Shown: positions 42,734-52,056, counted from the first letter of the stretch. The stretch is DNA of 64,000 nt from QQUJ01 sp050287605 (GCA_050287605.1 JBNKCG010000094.1:12802-76801), one strand, 5' to 3'. Program-made: numbers and translations. The notes: generated by a model from the letters alone, not told the origin.

Positions 42734-44176
42734 ATGACACTCTACGAGCAAGTCGCCCAACAGCTGCGCGAATACGTCGACAAAGGGGTCTACGGACCGG
42801 GCAGCAAACTGCCCTCGGTGCGCAAATTGAGCGGTCAGCTCAACGTCAGCATCTCCACTGTTTTACAGGCCTACGCCCGCCTCGAGGACCTGGGCGTGGT
42901 GGAAGCCATCCCCCAGTCCGGTTACTACGTGCGGCGCGTGCCGCGCGGCCTGCCCGCGCCGCCCGCCATTTCCAAACCCTCCGCACGGCCCACGGAGGTC
43001 AGTATCAGCGACCTGGTGATCGAGATGCTGCACGCGGGCTACCGACCGGGAGCGGTTCAGTTCGGCACTGCGCTGCCGTGCATCGACTTCCCGGCGGTAC
43101 GTCAAATGAACCGGCTGTTTTCCACCATTGCGCGAAACCAGCCGCACCGCATCGGCCGTTACGAAATTCCCCCGGGCAATCAGGAGCTGCGCCTGCAACT
43201 GGCGCGCCGCTCGGTCGATGCCGGCATGAGCGTGCCGCCCGACGGCATCGTCGTCACCACCGGCTGCCAGGAGGCGTTGATGCTGGCAATCCGCGCGGTG
43301 GCCAAGGCCGGCGACACCATCGCGGTGGAGTCGCCCGGCTATTACGGGGTGCTGCAGCTCATCGAATCGCTGGAGATGCGCGCGCTGGAGATCCCCACCG
43401 ATGCCCACAACGGCATCAGCCTGGAGGCGCTGTCACTGGCGCTGGAGCAGTGGCCCATCAAAGCGCTGGTTGTGACGCCGCAGTTCAGCAACCCGCTGGG
43501 CTACCAGATGCCCGATGAAAACAAAGTGGCGCTGCTCGACCTGCTGCGCCAGTACGACGTGCCGTTGATCGAGGACGACATCAACGGCGAGCTGTGCTAC
43601 TCCGACCGCCGCGCGCGCGCCATCAAATCGTGGGACAACGAGGGACGGGTGGTGTACTGCTCGTCGATCTCCAAGACGCTGGAGCCGGGCCTGCGTATCG
43701 GCTGGATCATCCCCGGACGCTATTTTCGCGAAGTGGAACACCTCAAGATCATCGCCAGTATGGCCACGGCCACGCTGCCGCAGATGGTGGCGGCGGAGTT
43801 CCTCGAGACCGGCGGCTACGACCGCCACCTGCGCACCGTGCGCGCCACCTACCGCGAACGGCGTGACGAGATGCTGGAGCTGGTCACCCGCCACTTCCCG
43901 GAAAAGACCCGCATGACCCACCCCGACGGCGGCTACCTGGCGTGGCTGGAACTGCCCAAGGGCTTCGACTCGCTGCAGCTGTTCTACGAGGCGATGGAGA
44001 TCGGCATCAGCACCGCGCCGGGACCGCTGTTCTCCGCAGCGCGCAAATACCGCAATTTCATGCGCATCAACTACTCCATGCCCTGGACTCAGGAGCGCGT
44101 CGAAGGTTTAATCCGACTCGGCGAACTCATCGACCGGCAGCTCAACGGCCAGCAACGCGCGGCGAAGAGCGCCTAG
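42734..44176 (+). CDS. MocR-family (GntR HTH plus aminotransferase fold) regulator
   Basis: The 480-residue fusion has an N-terminal GntR winged helix (1-75: GSKLPSVRKLSGQLNVSISTVLQAYARLEDLGVV) and a class I aminotransferase-like domain (about 90-475). The PLP lysine is in VVYCSSISKTLEPGLRIGWI, and VVTTGCQEALMLAIRAV, VTPQFSNPLGYQMP and LIEDDINGELCY are cofactor-site segments. MocR proteins sense amino-acid or vitamin B6 related ligands. GGAGGAGAGG precedes the ATG. It lies 92 bases upstream of the glutamate-synthase-like gene and divergent from DUF1127, so both are plausible targets. Confidence 0.94.
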   Translation: MTLYEQVAQQLREYVDKGVYGPGSKLPSVRKLSGQLNVSISTVLQAYARLEDLGVVEAIPQSGYYVRRVPRGLPAPPAISKPSARPTEVSISDLVIEMLHAGYRPGAVQFGTALPCIDFPAVRQMNRLFSTIARNQPHRIGRYEIPPGNQELRLQLARRSVDAGMSVPPDGIVVTTGCQEALMLAIRAVAKAGDTIAVESPGYYGVLQLIESLEMRALEIPTDAHNGISLEALSLALEQWPIKALVVTPQFSNPLGYQMPDENKVALLDLLRQYDVPLIEDDINGELCYSDRRARAIKSWDNEGRVVYCSSISKTLEPGLRIGWIIPGRYFREVEHLKIIASMATATLPQMVAAEFLETGGYDRHLRTVRATYRERRDEMLELVTRHFPEKTRMTHPDGGYLAWLELPKGFDSLQLFYEAMEIGISTAPGPLFSAARKYRNFMRINYSMPWTQERVEGLIRLGELIDRQLNGQQRAAKSA

Positions 44177-44268
44177 CACGGCACCGCTCCCTGGTGGGCC
44201 GCCGTGCTCCCATCGAGCGCGGGTCCGGCATCAGCGGCCTGCGCCTCCATCACCAACGGAGGTGGACG

Positions 44269-45921
44269 ATGTCCGGACGTTTTACCAGCAACGTGTTGGT
44301 GCGCTACAGCGCATTGATTGCGGCACTGCTGCTCATGGTCATGGGTATCGCGATCGGTTGGCGCACCCTCTGGGGCGGCGCGCTGTTCGCGCTCGGCGCC
44401 GGCGCAACGGCGTTGGGTGTCTGGGATCTGCGGCAGCGGCGCCACACCCTGATGCGCAACTATCCCGTCCTCGCGCACCTGCGCTGGCTCTCCGAGTACG
44501 TGCGACCGTTCCTGCGCCAGTACTTCGTGGAGGACGATCTCAACGGCCGCCCCTACAACCGGGCACAGCGCTCGTTGATCTACGCGCGCGCCACCGACGC
44601 CGTGGACGTGCACCCGTTCGGCTCCGACCTGGACATGTACGCGCCCAATTTCGAGATGCTCACCCACTCCGTCGCCGCACGCCCGGTGCCCGACAGCGAC
44701 TTTCGCGTCAGCGTCGGCAACGACCAGTGCACGCTCCCCTACTCGGCGTCGGTGTTCAACATCTCGGCCATGAGCTTCGGCGCGCTCAGCGCCCGCGCCA
44801 TCGAGGCGCTCAACCGCGGCGCGCGCCTGGGCGGGTTCTATCACGACACCGGCGAAGGCGGCATCAGCGACTACCACCGCCACGGCGGCGATCTGGTGTG
44901 GGAGCTCGGCAGCGGCTACTTCGGCTGCCGCAACGGGCGCGGGGAATTCGACGTCGAACGGTTCGCCGCGCAAGCCGCCGCAGAGCAGGTCAAGATGGTG
45001 GAGATCAAGCTCAGCCAGGGGGCGAAACCCGGCCACGGCGGTGTACTGCCCGGCGCCAAAGTCAGCGCAGAGATCGCCCGCACCCGGCATGTAACGCCAG
45101 GGGAGGACTGCGTCTCACCCGCCTTCCACTCCGCCTTCTCCACGCCCCTGGAGTTGGTGGAGTTCGCCGCCCTGCTGCGCGAGCGCGCCGGCGGCAAACC
45201 GGTGGGCATCAAGCTCTGCGTCGGGCACCCGTGGGAAGTTCTGGCGATCTGCAAGGCGATGCTGAAGAGCGGCATCCACCTCGACTTCATCGTCGTCGAC
45301 GGCGCCGAAGGCGGCACCGGCGCGGCACCCGAGGAGTTCTCCGATCACCTGGGACTACCGCTGCGCGAAGGGCTGCTGGTGGTGCGTAACGCCCTGGTGG
45401 GCACCAGGCTGCGCACCCAGGTACGCATCGGCGCCGGCGGCAAGGTGGTGAGCGCCTTTTCCGTCGCCAGCAACCTCGCCCTGGGGGCCGACTGGTGCAA
45501 CGCGGCACGCGCCTTCATGTTCGCACTCGGCTGCGTGCTGTCCAAACGCTGCCACACTGACACCTGCCCCACCGGAGTCGCCACCCAGGACCGCGGCCGC
45601 CAGCGCGGCCTGGTGATCGGGCAAAAGGCCGAGCGCGTCGCCAACCTGCACCGCCACACCCTGCACCGGCTGGCCGAACTGGTGGCGGCGGCGGGTCTGT
45701 CACATCCGGGCGAACTGGCGCCGCATCACCTCTACCATCGACTCAACCCGGTGACGGTGGAGACCGTGGACCGGATCTATCCGTTTCTCGACGAGGGCGT
45801 ACTGCTGGCTGCGCCGCAGGAGACCCCCTACGCCCACTGGTGGAGCGCGGCTGATGCCGAGAGCTTTCAGCCGCGCCACACCGTCGGACCCACCCACCAC
45901 AAAGACGTCGTCGCCTCGTAA
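44269..45921 (+). CDS. FMN-binding glutamate synthase-family protein
   Basis: The 550-residue protein has two N-terminal hydrophobic helices (about 12-50) and then a GltS-type FMN TIM barrel: ISAMSFGALSARAIEALNRGA, HDTGEGGISDYH, MVEIKLSQGAKPGHGGVLPG and FIVVDGAEGGTGAAPEEFSDHLGLPL. The [3Fe-4S] set is conserved as C-x5-C-x4-C (CVLSKRCHTDTC). It lacks the glutaminase and central domains of GltB, so it is not a full glutamate synthase; such stand-alone enzymes are membrane-bound and their substrate is unknown. ATG 44269 has GGAGG upstream. Confidence 0.92.
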   Translation: MSGRFTSNVLVRYSALIAALLLMVMGIAIGWRTLWGGALFALGAGATALGVWDLRQRRHTLMRNYPVLAHLRWLSEYVRPFLRQYFVEDDLNGRPYNRAQRSLIYARATDAVDVHPFGSDLDMYAPNFEMLTHSVAARPVPDSDFRVSVGNDQCTLPYSASVFNISAMSFGALSARAIEALNRGARLGGFYHDTGEGGISDYHRHGGDLVWELGSGYFGCRNGRGEFDVERFAAQAAAEQVKMVEIKLSQGAKPGHGGVLPGAKVSAEIARTRHVTPGEDCVSPAFHSAFSTPLELVEFAALLRERAGGKPVGIKLCVGHPWEVLAICKAMLKSGIHLDFIVVDGAEGGTGAAPEEFSDHLGLPLREGLLVVRNALVGTRLRTQVRIGAGGKVVSAFSVASNLALGADWCNAARAFMFALGCVLSKRCHTDTCPTGVATQDRGRQRGLVIGQKAERVANLHRHTLHRLAELVAAAGLSHPGELAPHHLYHRLNPVTVETVDRIYPFLDEGVLLAAPQETPYAHWWSAADAESFQPRHTVGPTHHKDVVAS

Positions 45922-45946
45922 CGGTCGGCGCAACCGCTGCGCGGTT

Positions 45947-46591
45947 TCACTCCTGCGGCGGTATCGCGCCGGTGAGCAGCTGCTGAAGGTTTTGCTCGAT
46001 GGCAAGCATCTCGGCGACTTTCGGCTTCGTACCGCCGCGCAGACTTGTGAGCACCGTTGCCACGCCCTCGCGTGCCGACTTCAACGGGGCGTCGATGGCG
46101 GGAATCTCCAACGTCGCCGCCAGCGCATCGAGACGCTCGGGCACCTTGCCGCGTTCGTCGCGCTCCAGATCCTGCACGACGCCGTCGAGACCGGTGCGCG
46201 CAGCCGCAACCGCCTGACCCGGGCCCAACGCATCCAGCACCCGGTAGAGCGGCAGCAGATCGTTGATGAGCTGATCGTTGTTCTTGCGCTGCAGATCCGC
46301 GCGCGCATAACGCAACACCGTTTGGAACGCGCCGGTGGGCTCCGCGGCTTGCACCAGATCCAGCAGCGTACCCAGTTGCAAGGTTTCGTCGGCAAGGCGC
46401 GGCGTGGCGTCGCCGCGCAACGCCTCCTGCGCCCGCGCCAAGTGGTAAAGCGCCAACCCGGTGAGCGCGCCGATGTGCCGCGCCTGATCAGGCGACAGGG
46501 GAATCGACCCCGCGGTCAGCGCCTGCGCCGGCACCGCTGCCGCCAGCAGCAGAACGGCCATCCCATTGCGAAGTGTACGCGCCGAAATCAT
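45947..46591 (-). CDS. Exported helical protein, function unknown
   Basis: The 214-residue protein has a signal peptide (GMAVLLLAAAVPAQA) and is otherwise all-helical with Ala/Leu-rich repeats (RHIGALTGLALYHLARAQEAL, RLADETLQLGTLLDL, VATVLTSLRGG). A weak resemblance to YfdX-like periplasmic proteins exists in the last third, but I would not assign it. ATG 46591 has GGAGAG 6 bases upstream. It is divergent from the DUF202 gene. Confidence 0.75.
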   Translation of the reverse strand: MISARTLRNGMAVLLLAAAVPAQALTAGSIPLSPDQARHIGALTGLALYHLARAQEALRGDATPRLADETLQLGTLLDLVQAAEPTGAFQTVLRYARADLQRKNNDQLINDLLPLYRVLDALGPGQAVAAARTGLDGVVQDLERDERGKVPERLDALAATLEIPAIDAPLKSAREGVATVLTSLRGGTKPKVAEMLAIEQNLQQLLTGAIPPQE

Positions 46592-46655
46592 CCGATCTCT
46601 CCTTGTCCGTGCGAATGTTATGCTTGCCGCACGCCCGAGCCTCGAAGCCACCACC

Positions 46656-47027
46656 ATGTCGGACACCAACGATCCACGCATCCTACTCGCGGCCGAACGC
46701 ACGCTGTTGGCCTGGAACCGCACGAGCCTGTCGTTGATGGGATTCGGCTTCATCGTCGAGCGGTTCGGACTGTTCGTGCACATGCTCGCGCCTGCATCCC
46801 CCCAACACCTGCACCGTGACATCTCGTTCTGGGTGGGAGCGGGGTTCATCGCGCTGGGCATTCTCGTCGCCTTGCTGACCATCGTGCAGTTTCGCTGGCT
46901 GCTGCGCTCGCTCTCCACGACCGAGATACCGCGCCGCTACCTCACCGCCCTGGCGCCTGCCGCCAACCTCCTCATGGCGCTGCTGGGACTGGCACTGCTC
47001 GGGTATCTGTTCTACGGCCTGCGCTAA
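46656..47027 (+). CDS. DUF202 (YidH-family) membrane protein
   Basis: A 123-residue membrane protein. It has the DUF202 signature ILLAAERTLLAWNRTSLSLMGFGFIVERFG at the N-terminus, followed by two more hydrophobic helices (about 57-80, 92-118). Bacterial DUF202 proteins are small inner-membrane proteins of unknown function. The antisense strand is fully covered by the read-through tail of the HK gene at 46683-48407. Its TAA stop (47025-47027) sits next to a CGCGCGCGC tract that matters for that kinase. Confidence 0.9.
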   Translation: MSDTNDPRILLAAERTLLAWNRTSLSLMGFGFIVERFGLFVHMLAPASPQHLHRDISFWVGAGFIALGILVALLTIVQFRWLLRSLSTTEIPRRYLTALAPAANLLMALLGLALLGYLFYGLR

Positions 47028-48407
47028 CGCGCGCGCCGGTTTCGCAAAGCGCATCACCACCCGCAGCCCCGGGGCGTTGTCCTCCAGTACCAGCGGCGCG
47101 CGGTGCAGGCGCATCACCGCCGCCACCAGACTGAGCCCGAGGCCGTTACCAGGCTGCGAACGGCTCTGTTCGAGGCGGAAGAAACGGCGCAACACCTGCT
47201 CGCGCGCCGCGACCGGAACCCCTGGACCGCTGTCGGCGACACTCAGCTCCCAGGCATCGCCAACCGCCGCCAGGCGTACCGTCACGTTGCCGCCCCGCGG
47301 CGTGTACTTCACCGCGTTGTCGAGCACGTTGGCCAGTGCCTGCGCCAGCAGATCGCGATCGGCATCCAGCGCAGCGTCGGGTGCCAGATCACAGCGCAGC
47401 GTCAGCCGCTTCTCGTCGGCGAGCGGTTCGTAGAATTCGCTCACGTCGCGGATCAGTGCGGCGAGATCGATGCGCTGAAAATCGCTGCGATGCACTTCGG
47501 ATTCGATGCGTGCGATGCGCAACAGCGCGTTGAAGGTAGCGAGCAATCCATCGGCATCGGCAATGGCCTGTTCGATGGGCGCCGCGTTGACAGCGTCGCC
47601 CCTTTGCTGGTCGCGCAGGCTCTCCAGCCGCGTGCGCAACCGCGTCAACGGGGTGCGCAAGTCGTGGGCGATGTTGTCCGAGACACGCCGCACCTCCTCC
47701 ATCAGCTCTTCGATGCGATCCAGCATGCGATTGAGGTTGGCGGTGAGCTTGTCGAACTCGTCGCCGCCGCCGCGGCTGGGGATGCGACTCGACAAACGAC
47801 CGGACATGATCTCGCGGCTGGTGGCGTTGATCGCCTCGAGGCGACGGCTGGTGGTGCGGCTGACCAGGTAGCCGCCGCCCAGCGCCAGCGCCACGGTCAG
47901 CGCCAACCCCCACCAGAGCGTGCGCGCGATCAACGCGCGCATGCTCTGCAGGCTGCTGAGGTCGCTGCCCACCAGCAACCGGTATCCGCCCCTCAGCACG
48001 AACGGCTTGGCGCGCGCCGGATGCACGATTCCCGGCGCGACGCCGCTGTCCTGCAGCGTGAATTCCAGCCAGCCGGCAGCGGGTGTCGCGGCGGTGGGCC
48101 AGCGGTCGAGATTGCCGACGATGGGTTCGCCGGCCGGATCGACCAGCAGGTAGACGTCCGTTCCGCCCGGCCGGCGGGCAATGCGTTCGGCGATGCGCTG
48201 GGTAAGCGCACTCAGCCCGTCGCTGCGGTACTGCTCGGCAAGACCGGCAATCTCGGCTTCGATGGTGGCGTCGGTCTGGCGCGTCATGTAGGCCACGGTA
48301 GACCAGTAGATCAAGCCCAGCAGCAGCCCCACCGAAGCGGAGAACAGCACCATGTAGATCAGCGCCAGACGAAAAGTGAAGCTGCGCAGTGGATCAGGCA
48401 GGCGCAT
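46683..48407 (-). CDS. Sensor histidine kinase of the DegP operon, with read-through C-terminal tail
   Basis: Residues 1-460 form a complete kinase: helix 1 (15-37), periplasmic domain (38-165), helix 2 (about 167-190), HAMP, HisKA with VSDNIAHDLRTPLTRLRTRLE, and HATPase with LANVLDNAVKYTPRGG and SDSGPGVP/GNGLGLSLVAAVMRLH-type loops. The reading frame then has no stop and continues about 114 residues antisense to DUF202 as a Q/R/E-rich tail with no domain. One added GC in the tract at 47028-47036 would restore a stop (TAG at 47024-47026). It overlaps the regulator by 14 bases. Confidence 0.85.
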   Translation of the reverse strand: MRLPDPLRSFTFRLALIYMVLFSASVGLLLGLIYWSTVAYMTRQTDATIEAEIAGLAEQYRSDGLSALTQRIAERIARRPGGTDVYLLVDPAGEPIVGNLDRWPTAATPAAGWLEFTLQDSGVAPGIVHPARAKPFVLRGGYRLLVGSDLSSLQSMRALIARTLWWGLALTVALALGGGYLVSRTTSRRLEAINATSREIMSGRLSSRIPSRGGGDEFDKLTANLNRMLDRIEELMEEVRRVSDNIAHDLRTPLTRLRTRLESLRDQQRGDAVNAAPIEQAIADADGLLATFNALLRIARIESEVHRSDFQRIDLAALIRDVSEFYEPLADEKRLTLRCDLAPDAALDADRDLLAQALANVLDNAVKYTPRGGNVTVRLAAVGDAWELSVADSGPGVPVAAREQVLRRFFRLEQSRSQPGNGLGLSLVAAVMRLHRAPLVLEDNAPGLRVVMRFAKPARALAQAVEQIPEQCQSQQRHEEVGGRRQGGEVAARYLGRGERAQQPAKLHDGQQGDENAQRDEPRSHPERDVTVQVLGGCRREHVHEQSEPLDDEAESHQRQARAVPGQQRAFGRE

Positions 48408-49074
48408 GGAGCCGGTACCCCGCACCGCGCACCGTCTGCAGCAACGACGTCTCAAACTCCCGGTCGATCTTGCGCCGCAAACGACTGACGTGCACATCGA
48501 TGACGTTGGTCTGCGGATCGAAGTGGTAGTCCCACACCTGTTCCAGCAGCATGGTGCGGGTGACCACCTGGCCGGCGTGGCGCATGAGGTACTCCAACAA
48601 TCGATACTCGCGCGGCTGCAGCTCCACGCGCTGTCCCGCGCGTCGCACCTCGCGGCTGAGCAGATCCATTTCCAGGTCCCCCACCTTGAGATGCGTCACC
48701 GGCGCCGACTCCGGCGCGGCGCGGCGCAGCAGCGCCTCCAGACGCGCCTGCAGTTCGGCGAACGCAAACGGTTTGACCAGATAGTCATCACCGCCGGCGC
48801 GCAATCCCTGCACCCGGTCGTCCACTTCGCCCAGCGCGCTCAGGATCAGCACTGGGGTGCGAACGTCGCCGGTGCGCAGCGTGCGCGTAATGCTCAAACC
48901 GTCCACATGAGGCAGCATGCGATCGATGATGAGTACGTCGTAGGGCTCGCTGGCCGCCATGAACAACCCTTCGCGCCCGTCGGCGGCCTCGTCCACGGTG
49001 GCCCCGGTTTCGGTCAACGCCTTGGCGATGTAGGCACGCACTTGAGGATCGTCTTCGATGATGAGTATGCGCAC
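48394..49074 (-). CDS. OmpR-family response regulator of the DegP operon
   Basis: The 226-residue regulator has a receiver domain (1-118: IIEDDPQVRAYIAKAL, Asp in DVLIIDRMLPHVDGL, Lys in DDYLVKPFAFAEL) and a winged helix (about 127-222: LQPREYRLLEYLMRHAGQVVTRTMLL, TNVIDVHVSRLRRKID, VRGAGYRLH). I chose the GTG at 49074 because receiver homology starts there and GAGG lies about 9 bases upstream; an in-frame ATG at 49134 would add 20 unrelated residues. It lies 112 bases after the protease gene. Confidence 0.9.
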   Translation of the reverse strand: MRILIIEDDPQVRAYIAKALTETGATVDEAADGREGLFMAASEPYDVLIIDRMLPHVDGLSITRTLRTGDVRTPVLILSALGEVDDRVQGLRAGGDDYLVKPFAFAELQARLEALLRRAAPESAPVTHLKVGDLEMDLLSREVRRAGQRVELQPREYRLLEYLMRHAGQVVTRTMLLEQVWDYHFDPQTNVIDVHVSRLRRKIDREFETSLLQTVRGAGYRLHAPA

Positions 49075-49186
49075 CTGGTGAAACCTCGCAGTGTGGGGAG
49101 TTTGCGGAAACGCTGCTGATTTAGACCTGTCCATCGGTGCGAGTTCCGGGGCACCCGGCGGCGCCGGGTGCCCGGAGGTTTACGGA

Positions 49187-50725
49187 TCAGGAGACCAGGT
49201 TCACGGTGACGAAGCGCTGTTCGCCCTGCTTCTCCACCAACAGCAACACCGCGCGATGCTTGCCCTTGGCGGCAGCGTGAACCGCCTCGGCCAACTGCTG
49301 CGGCCGGTTCACCACCTGCTGATCCACCTGGCGAATGACAGTGCCGGGCTCAAGGCCGGCGTCGGCAGCAGGGCTGTCGGATTTGACGCCGACCACCAGC
49401 ACGCCGTGCTCGTTGTCATTGAGCGAATAGTCCTGGCGCACCTGCGGCGTGATGCGCACCACCGCGAGTCCCAGCTCGCCGGAGGGCTGACCCTGATCGC
49501 CTTGCTGGGCAACCTTGGCCGTCGTTTGCGGCGGAGTACCGATCACCGCCACCAGCGTGCGATTTTCACCGGCGCGCGTCACCTGCAACGTGGCGTGAGT
49601 ATCCGGCTTGGCGTTGGCTACCAGCCAGGGCAGATCGCGAAACGCCTTCACCGGCTTGCCGTCCACCTCGGTAATCACGTCGCCCACCTTGAGGCCGGCG
49701 TGCGCCGCGGGGCTGTCGGCGGTCACCTCGGCCACCAGCGCGCCTTGCGGCTCTTTCAAACCGAGGCTGTCGGCGACCTCTTGCGTGACTGGCTGGATCT
49801 TGACCCCCAGCCATCCGCGCTCCACGTGTCCGCTGGCGCGCAGCTGCGCCACGATGGGCTGCGCTTCGCTGGCCGGAATGGCGAACCCGATGCCAACGTT
49901 GCCGCCGCTGGGCGACCAGATTGCCGTGTTGATGCCGATCACCTTGCCCGACATGTCGATCAGCGGCCCGCCCGAATTGCCGCGGTTGATGGGCGCGTCG
50001 ACCTGCAGGTAGTCGTCGTAGGGACCGCTCTGAATGTCACGCCCGCGCGCCGACACGATACCGGCGGTGACGGTGCCGCCCAACCCGAACGGGTTGCCCA
50101 CAGCCACCACCCAGTCGCCCACGTTCACGTCCTTGGAGTTGCCGAACTCCGCGTAGGGCAGCGCGCGCCCGGCGTCGATCTTCACCAATGCGAGATCGGT
50201 CTTCTCGTCACGCCCCAGCACCTTGGCGGGGTAACGCTGGCCGTCATCGAGTATCACCGTGACCTTGTCGGCGTGATCCACCACGTGGTTGTTGGTGACG
50301 ATGTAGCCGCTGGGATCGACGATGAACCCCGAGCCGAGACCGCGAATCTTCGGTCCACCCTCGGGTCCGTTGGGGATGCCGCGCTGTTCGAAAAAGTGCC
50401 GGAACAGATCGCCAAACGGAGAATCGGGCGGAAACTGCGGCAGATCGAACGGTTTGCCGTTAGCGCTCAACTGGGAGGGATCGTGGCCCTCGATGGCCAC
50501 GGTCACCACCGCCGGCCGCACCTTTTTCACCAGCGACGAAAACCCTTGCGGGCCCTGTTGCTCCGCCGCATCGGGTGATGAGGAAAACAGCGAGGCCTCG
50601 GCCGGCAGCATGGCTACCAGCGGCGCGGTACCGAGAGCCAGAGCCACGGCCGCCGCCACCGCGCGCCGTTTGAGATGGCGCCGCACCGGGGGGGTGTTGC
50701 GCTGCGAAGGGATTTGTCTGTTCAT
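49187..50725 (-). CDS. degP: Do-like periplasmic serine protease (DegP/MucD-type)
   Basis: The 512-residue HtrA protease has a signal region (residues 18-44), a trypsin domain with catalytic His147 (TNNHVV), Asp177 (EKTDLALVK) and Ser251 (RGNSGGPL), and two PDZ domains (about 305-390 and 420-505; GWLGVKIQPVT and DAGLEPGTVIRQV). It degrades or refolds damaged envelope proteins. The two-component genes downstream on the same strand suggest stress-controlled expression. Length and PDZ count match MucD/DegP, not DegS. Confidence 0.95.
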   Translation of the reverse strand: MNRQIPSQRNTPPVRRHLKRRAVAAAVALALGTAPLVAMLPAEASLFSSSPDAAEQQGPQGFSSLVKKVRPAVVTVAIEGHDPSQLSANGKPFDLPQFPPDSPFGDLFRHFFEQRGIPNGPEGGPKIRGLGSGFIVDPSGYIVTNNHVVDHADKVTVILDDGQRYPAKVLGRDEKTDLALVKIDAGRALPYAEFGNSKDVNVGDWVVAVGNPFGLGGTVTAGIVSARGRDIQSGPYDDYLQVDAPINRGNSGGPLIDMSGKVIGINTAIWSPSGGNVGIGFAIPASEAQPIVAQLRASGHVERGWLGVKIQPVTQEVADSLGLKEPQGALVAEVTADSPAAHAGLKVGDVITEVDGKPVKAFRDLPWLVANAKPDTHATLQVTRAGENRTLVAVIGTPPQTTAKVAQQGDQGQPSGELGLAVVRITPQVRQDYSLNDNEHGVLVVGVKSDSPAADAGLEPGTVIRQVDQQVVNRPQQLAEAVHAAAKGKHRAVLLLVEKQGEQRFVTVNLVS

Positions 50726-50892
50726 TGCCCACTCCTTGATCGTCGGTAGGATTCAGTGGCCCTGTTATAGCGCCGCCGACCTTAAGCCACCCTTGCCGCA
50801 GCATTACCGTTTGTTCATCTTTGCAGCCCCGCGGCGGGCGACGCGGTACACTGCTCCCATCACAACAACGACAACCCCGGGAGGCCACCACC

Positions 50893-51357
50893 ATGCAGCC
50901 GAAACAGTTCCAGACGTTGATTACACCGATCATCGAAGCGATCGCCGGCAGACCCGTGGACGTGCAGCTCGAAGCAGAACTGAACCGCCGGTTCCCCGCC
51001 AACGAGGAGGTATTTCAGGTAATCCGCGAAGCCTGTCACGAAGCCATCGCGGCCGGCTGGATGTGCAGTCAGGGGGAAGGCAAACGGCGTTTCGGGCGCG
51101 TCATCGAAGCCGCGCCCACCACCCGCAACCTGAGCGTGGACGTGGTGGACCTGACCGATGTCGTCGGCCCCCATCACCGCCATCCCAACGGCGAGATCTG
51201 CCTGGTGATGCCGGTGGACCCGTCGGCCAAATTCGACGGCAAGGGTGCGGGCTGGAAGGTCTACGGGCCAGATTCGGCCCATCGCCCCACGGTCACCGAA
51301 GGGCGCGCACTGGTGCTGTATCTGCTGCCCGAGGGGGCGATTGAGTTTTCGGGTTAG
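50893..51357 (+). CDS. DUF4863 family protein (4-hydroxylaminobenzoate lyase-like)
   Basis: The 154-residue soluble protein has a helical N-terminus (FQTLITPIIEAIAGRPVDVQLEAELNRRFP) and a cupin-like C-terminal half: DVVGPHHRHPNGEICLVMPVDPSAKFDG and GPDSAHRPTVTEGRALVLYLLPEGAIEF. DUF4863 includes the PnbB lyase of nitrobenzoate degradation; no aromatic-degradation genes are nearby, so that activity is not assumed. ATG 50893 follows GGGAGG at 9 bases. Divergent from degP. Confidence 0.8.
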   Translation: MQPKQFQTLITPIIEAIAGRPVDVQLEAELNRRFPANEEVFQVIREACHEAIAAGWMCSQGEGKRRFGRVIEAAPTTRNLSVDVVDLTDVVGPHHRHPNGEICLVMPVDPSAKFDGKGAGWKVYGPDSAHRPTVTEGRALVLYLLPEGAIEFSG

Positions 51358-51402
51358 GATCCCCGGGAACGACGCGCGTCGCAACGCGCGGCAGGAGATG
51401 GC

Positions 51403-51888
51403 TTACTCGGACTGACCCCCAGCGGGGCGCCGCCGCACGAACCAGTTGGAGGTGAGCCGCGTCACCGCCTGCCCGTCCTGGCGCACCAGCATATTGCGCA
51501 GCTGAACCAGCCCCTCGCCGGGGCGGCTGTTTAACTCGCGGGTCGCGGTGACCTCCGTTTGCGAGACGAGCACGTCACCCGCACGCACCGGCAGCAGCCA
51601 TCGGATGTCGTCCCAGCCGGGGGAGATGACGGTTGCGCAATGGGGGAACGCATCTTTGCTGAGGCGCCGCCAAATGGAAACCAGTTGCAGCCCTGAAGCG
51701 ATCAATCCCCCCCACCCCAGCTCGCGTGCCGCTTCATCGTCCAGGTGAAACGGTTCCGGATCGTAGACACGCGCGAACTCCCGCATGGCCTCCTCGGTCA
51801 TCTCCCAGGCGCCGAAAACGAACTGCTGTCCCACGACGAAATCCTCGAACCAGCGGATATCGGGGAAAAGTCCAGGCGGCTGAGTCAT
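51403..51888 (-). CDS. MaoC-like (R)-specific hydratase-fold protein
   Basis: A 161-residue hot-dog-fold protein. The MaoC pattern is visible: YDPEPFHLDDEAARELGWGGLIASGLQLVSIWRRL holds the Asp and His of the hydratase active site, then WDDIRWLLPVRAGDVLVSQTEV. It would hydrate an enoyl-thioester or a similar substrate. No beta-oxidation neighbours are present. Met at 51888 begins MTQPPGLFPDIRW; an upstream ATG (51933) is possible. Confidence 0.88.
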   Translation of the reverse strand: MTQPPGLFPDIRWFEDFVVGQQFVFGAWEMTEEAMREFARVYDPEPFHLDDEAARELGWGGLIASGLQLVSIWRRLSKDAFPHCATVISPGWDDIRWLLPVRAGDVLVSQTEVTATRELNSRPGEGLVQLRNMLVRQDGQAVTRLTSNWFVRRRPAGGQSE

Positions 51889-52048
51889 CTGCGCGGCACC
51901 AAGGCTGTAGCTGAAGCGCGCAGAATAACACACGCGAAAACAGCCGCTTGCCCGTCGGTAGACCCCTGGTGCCCGGTCCTTCTATCCCGCAAGTCGGGGG
52001 CTACTACCCACTAGTTTCCAATTCAGGCTCATTAAATGGGACTAGACT

Positions 52049-52056
52049 GCCGCTAA
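52049..52056 (+). promoter_or_regulatory. Possible flagellar sigma-28 -10 element before the chemoreceptor
   Basis: GCCGCTAA matches 7 of 8 bases of the FliA -10 consensus GCCGATAA, 145 bases upstream of the chemoreceptor start. A TAAA lies 12 bases upstream instead of the usual 15, so the match is incomplete. Confidence 0.25.
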
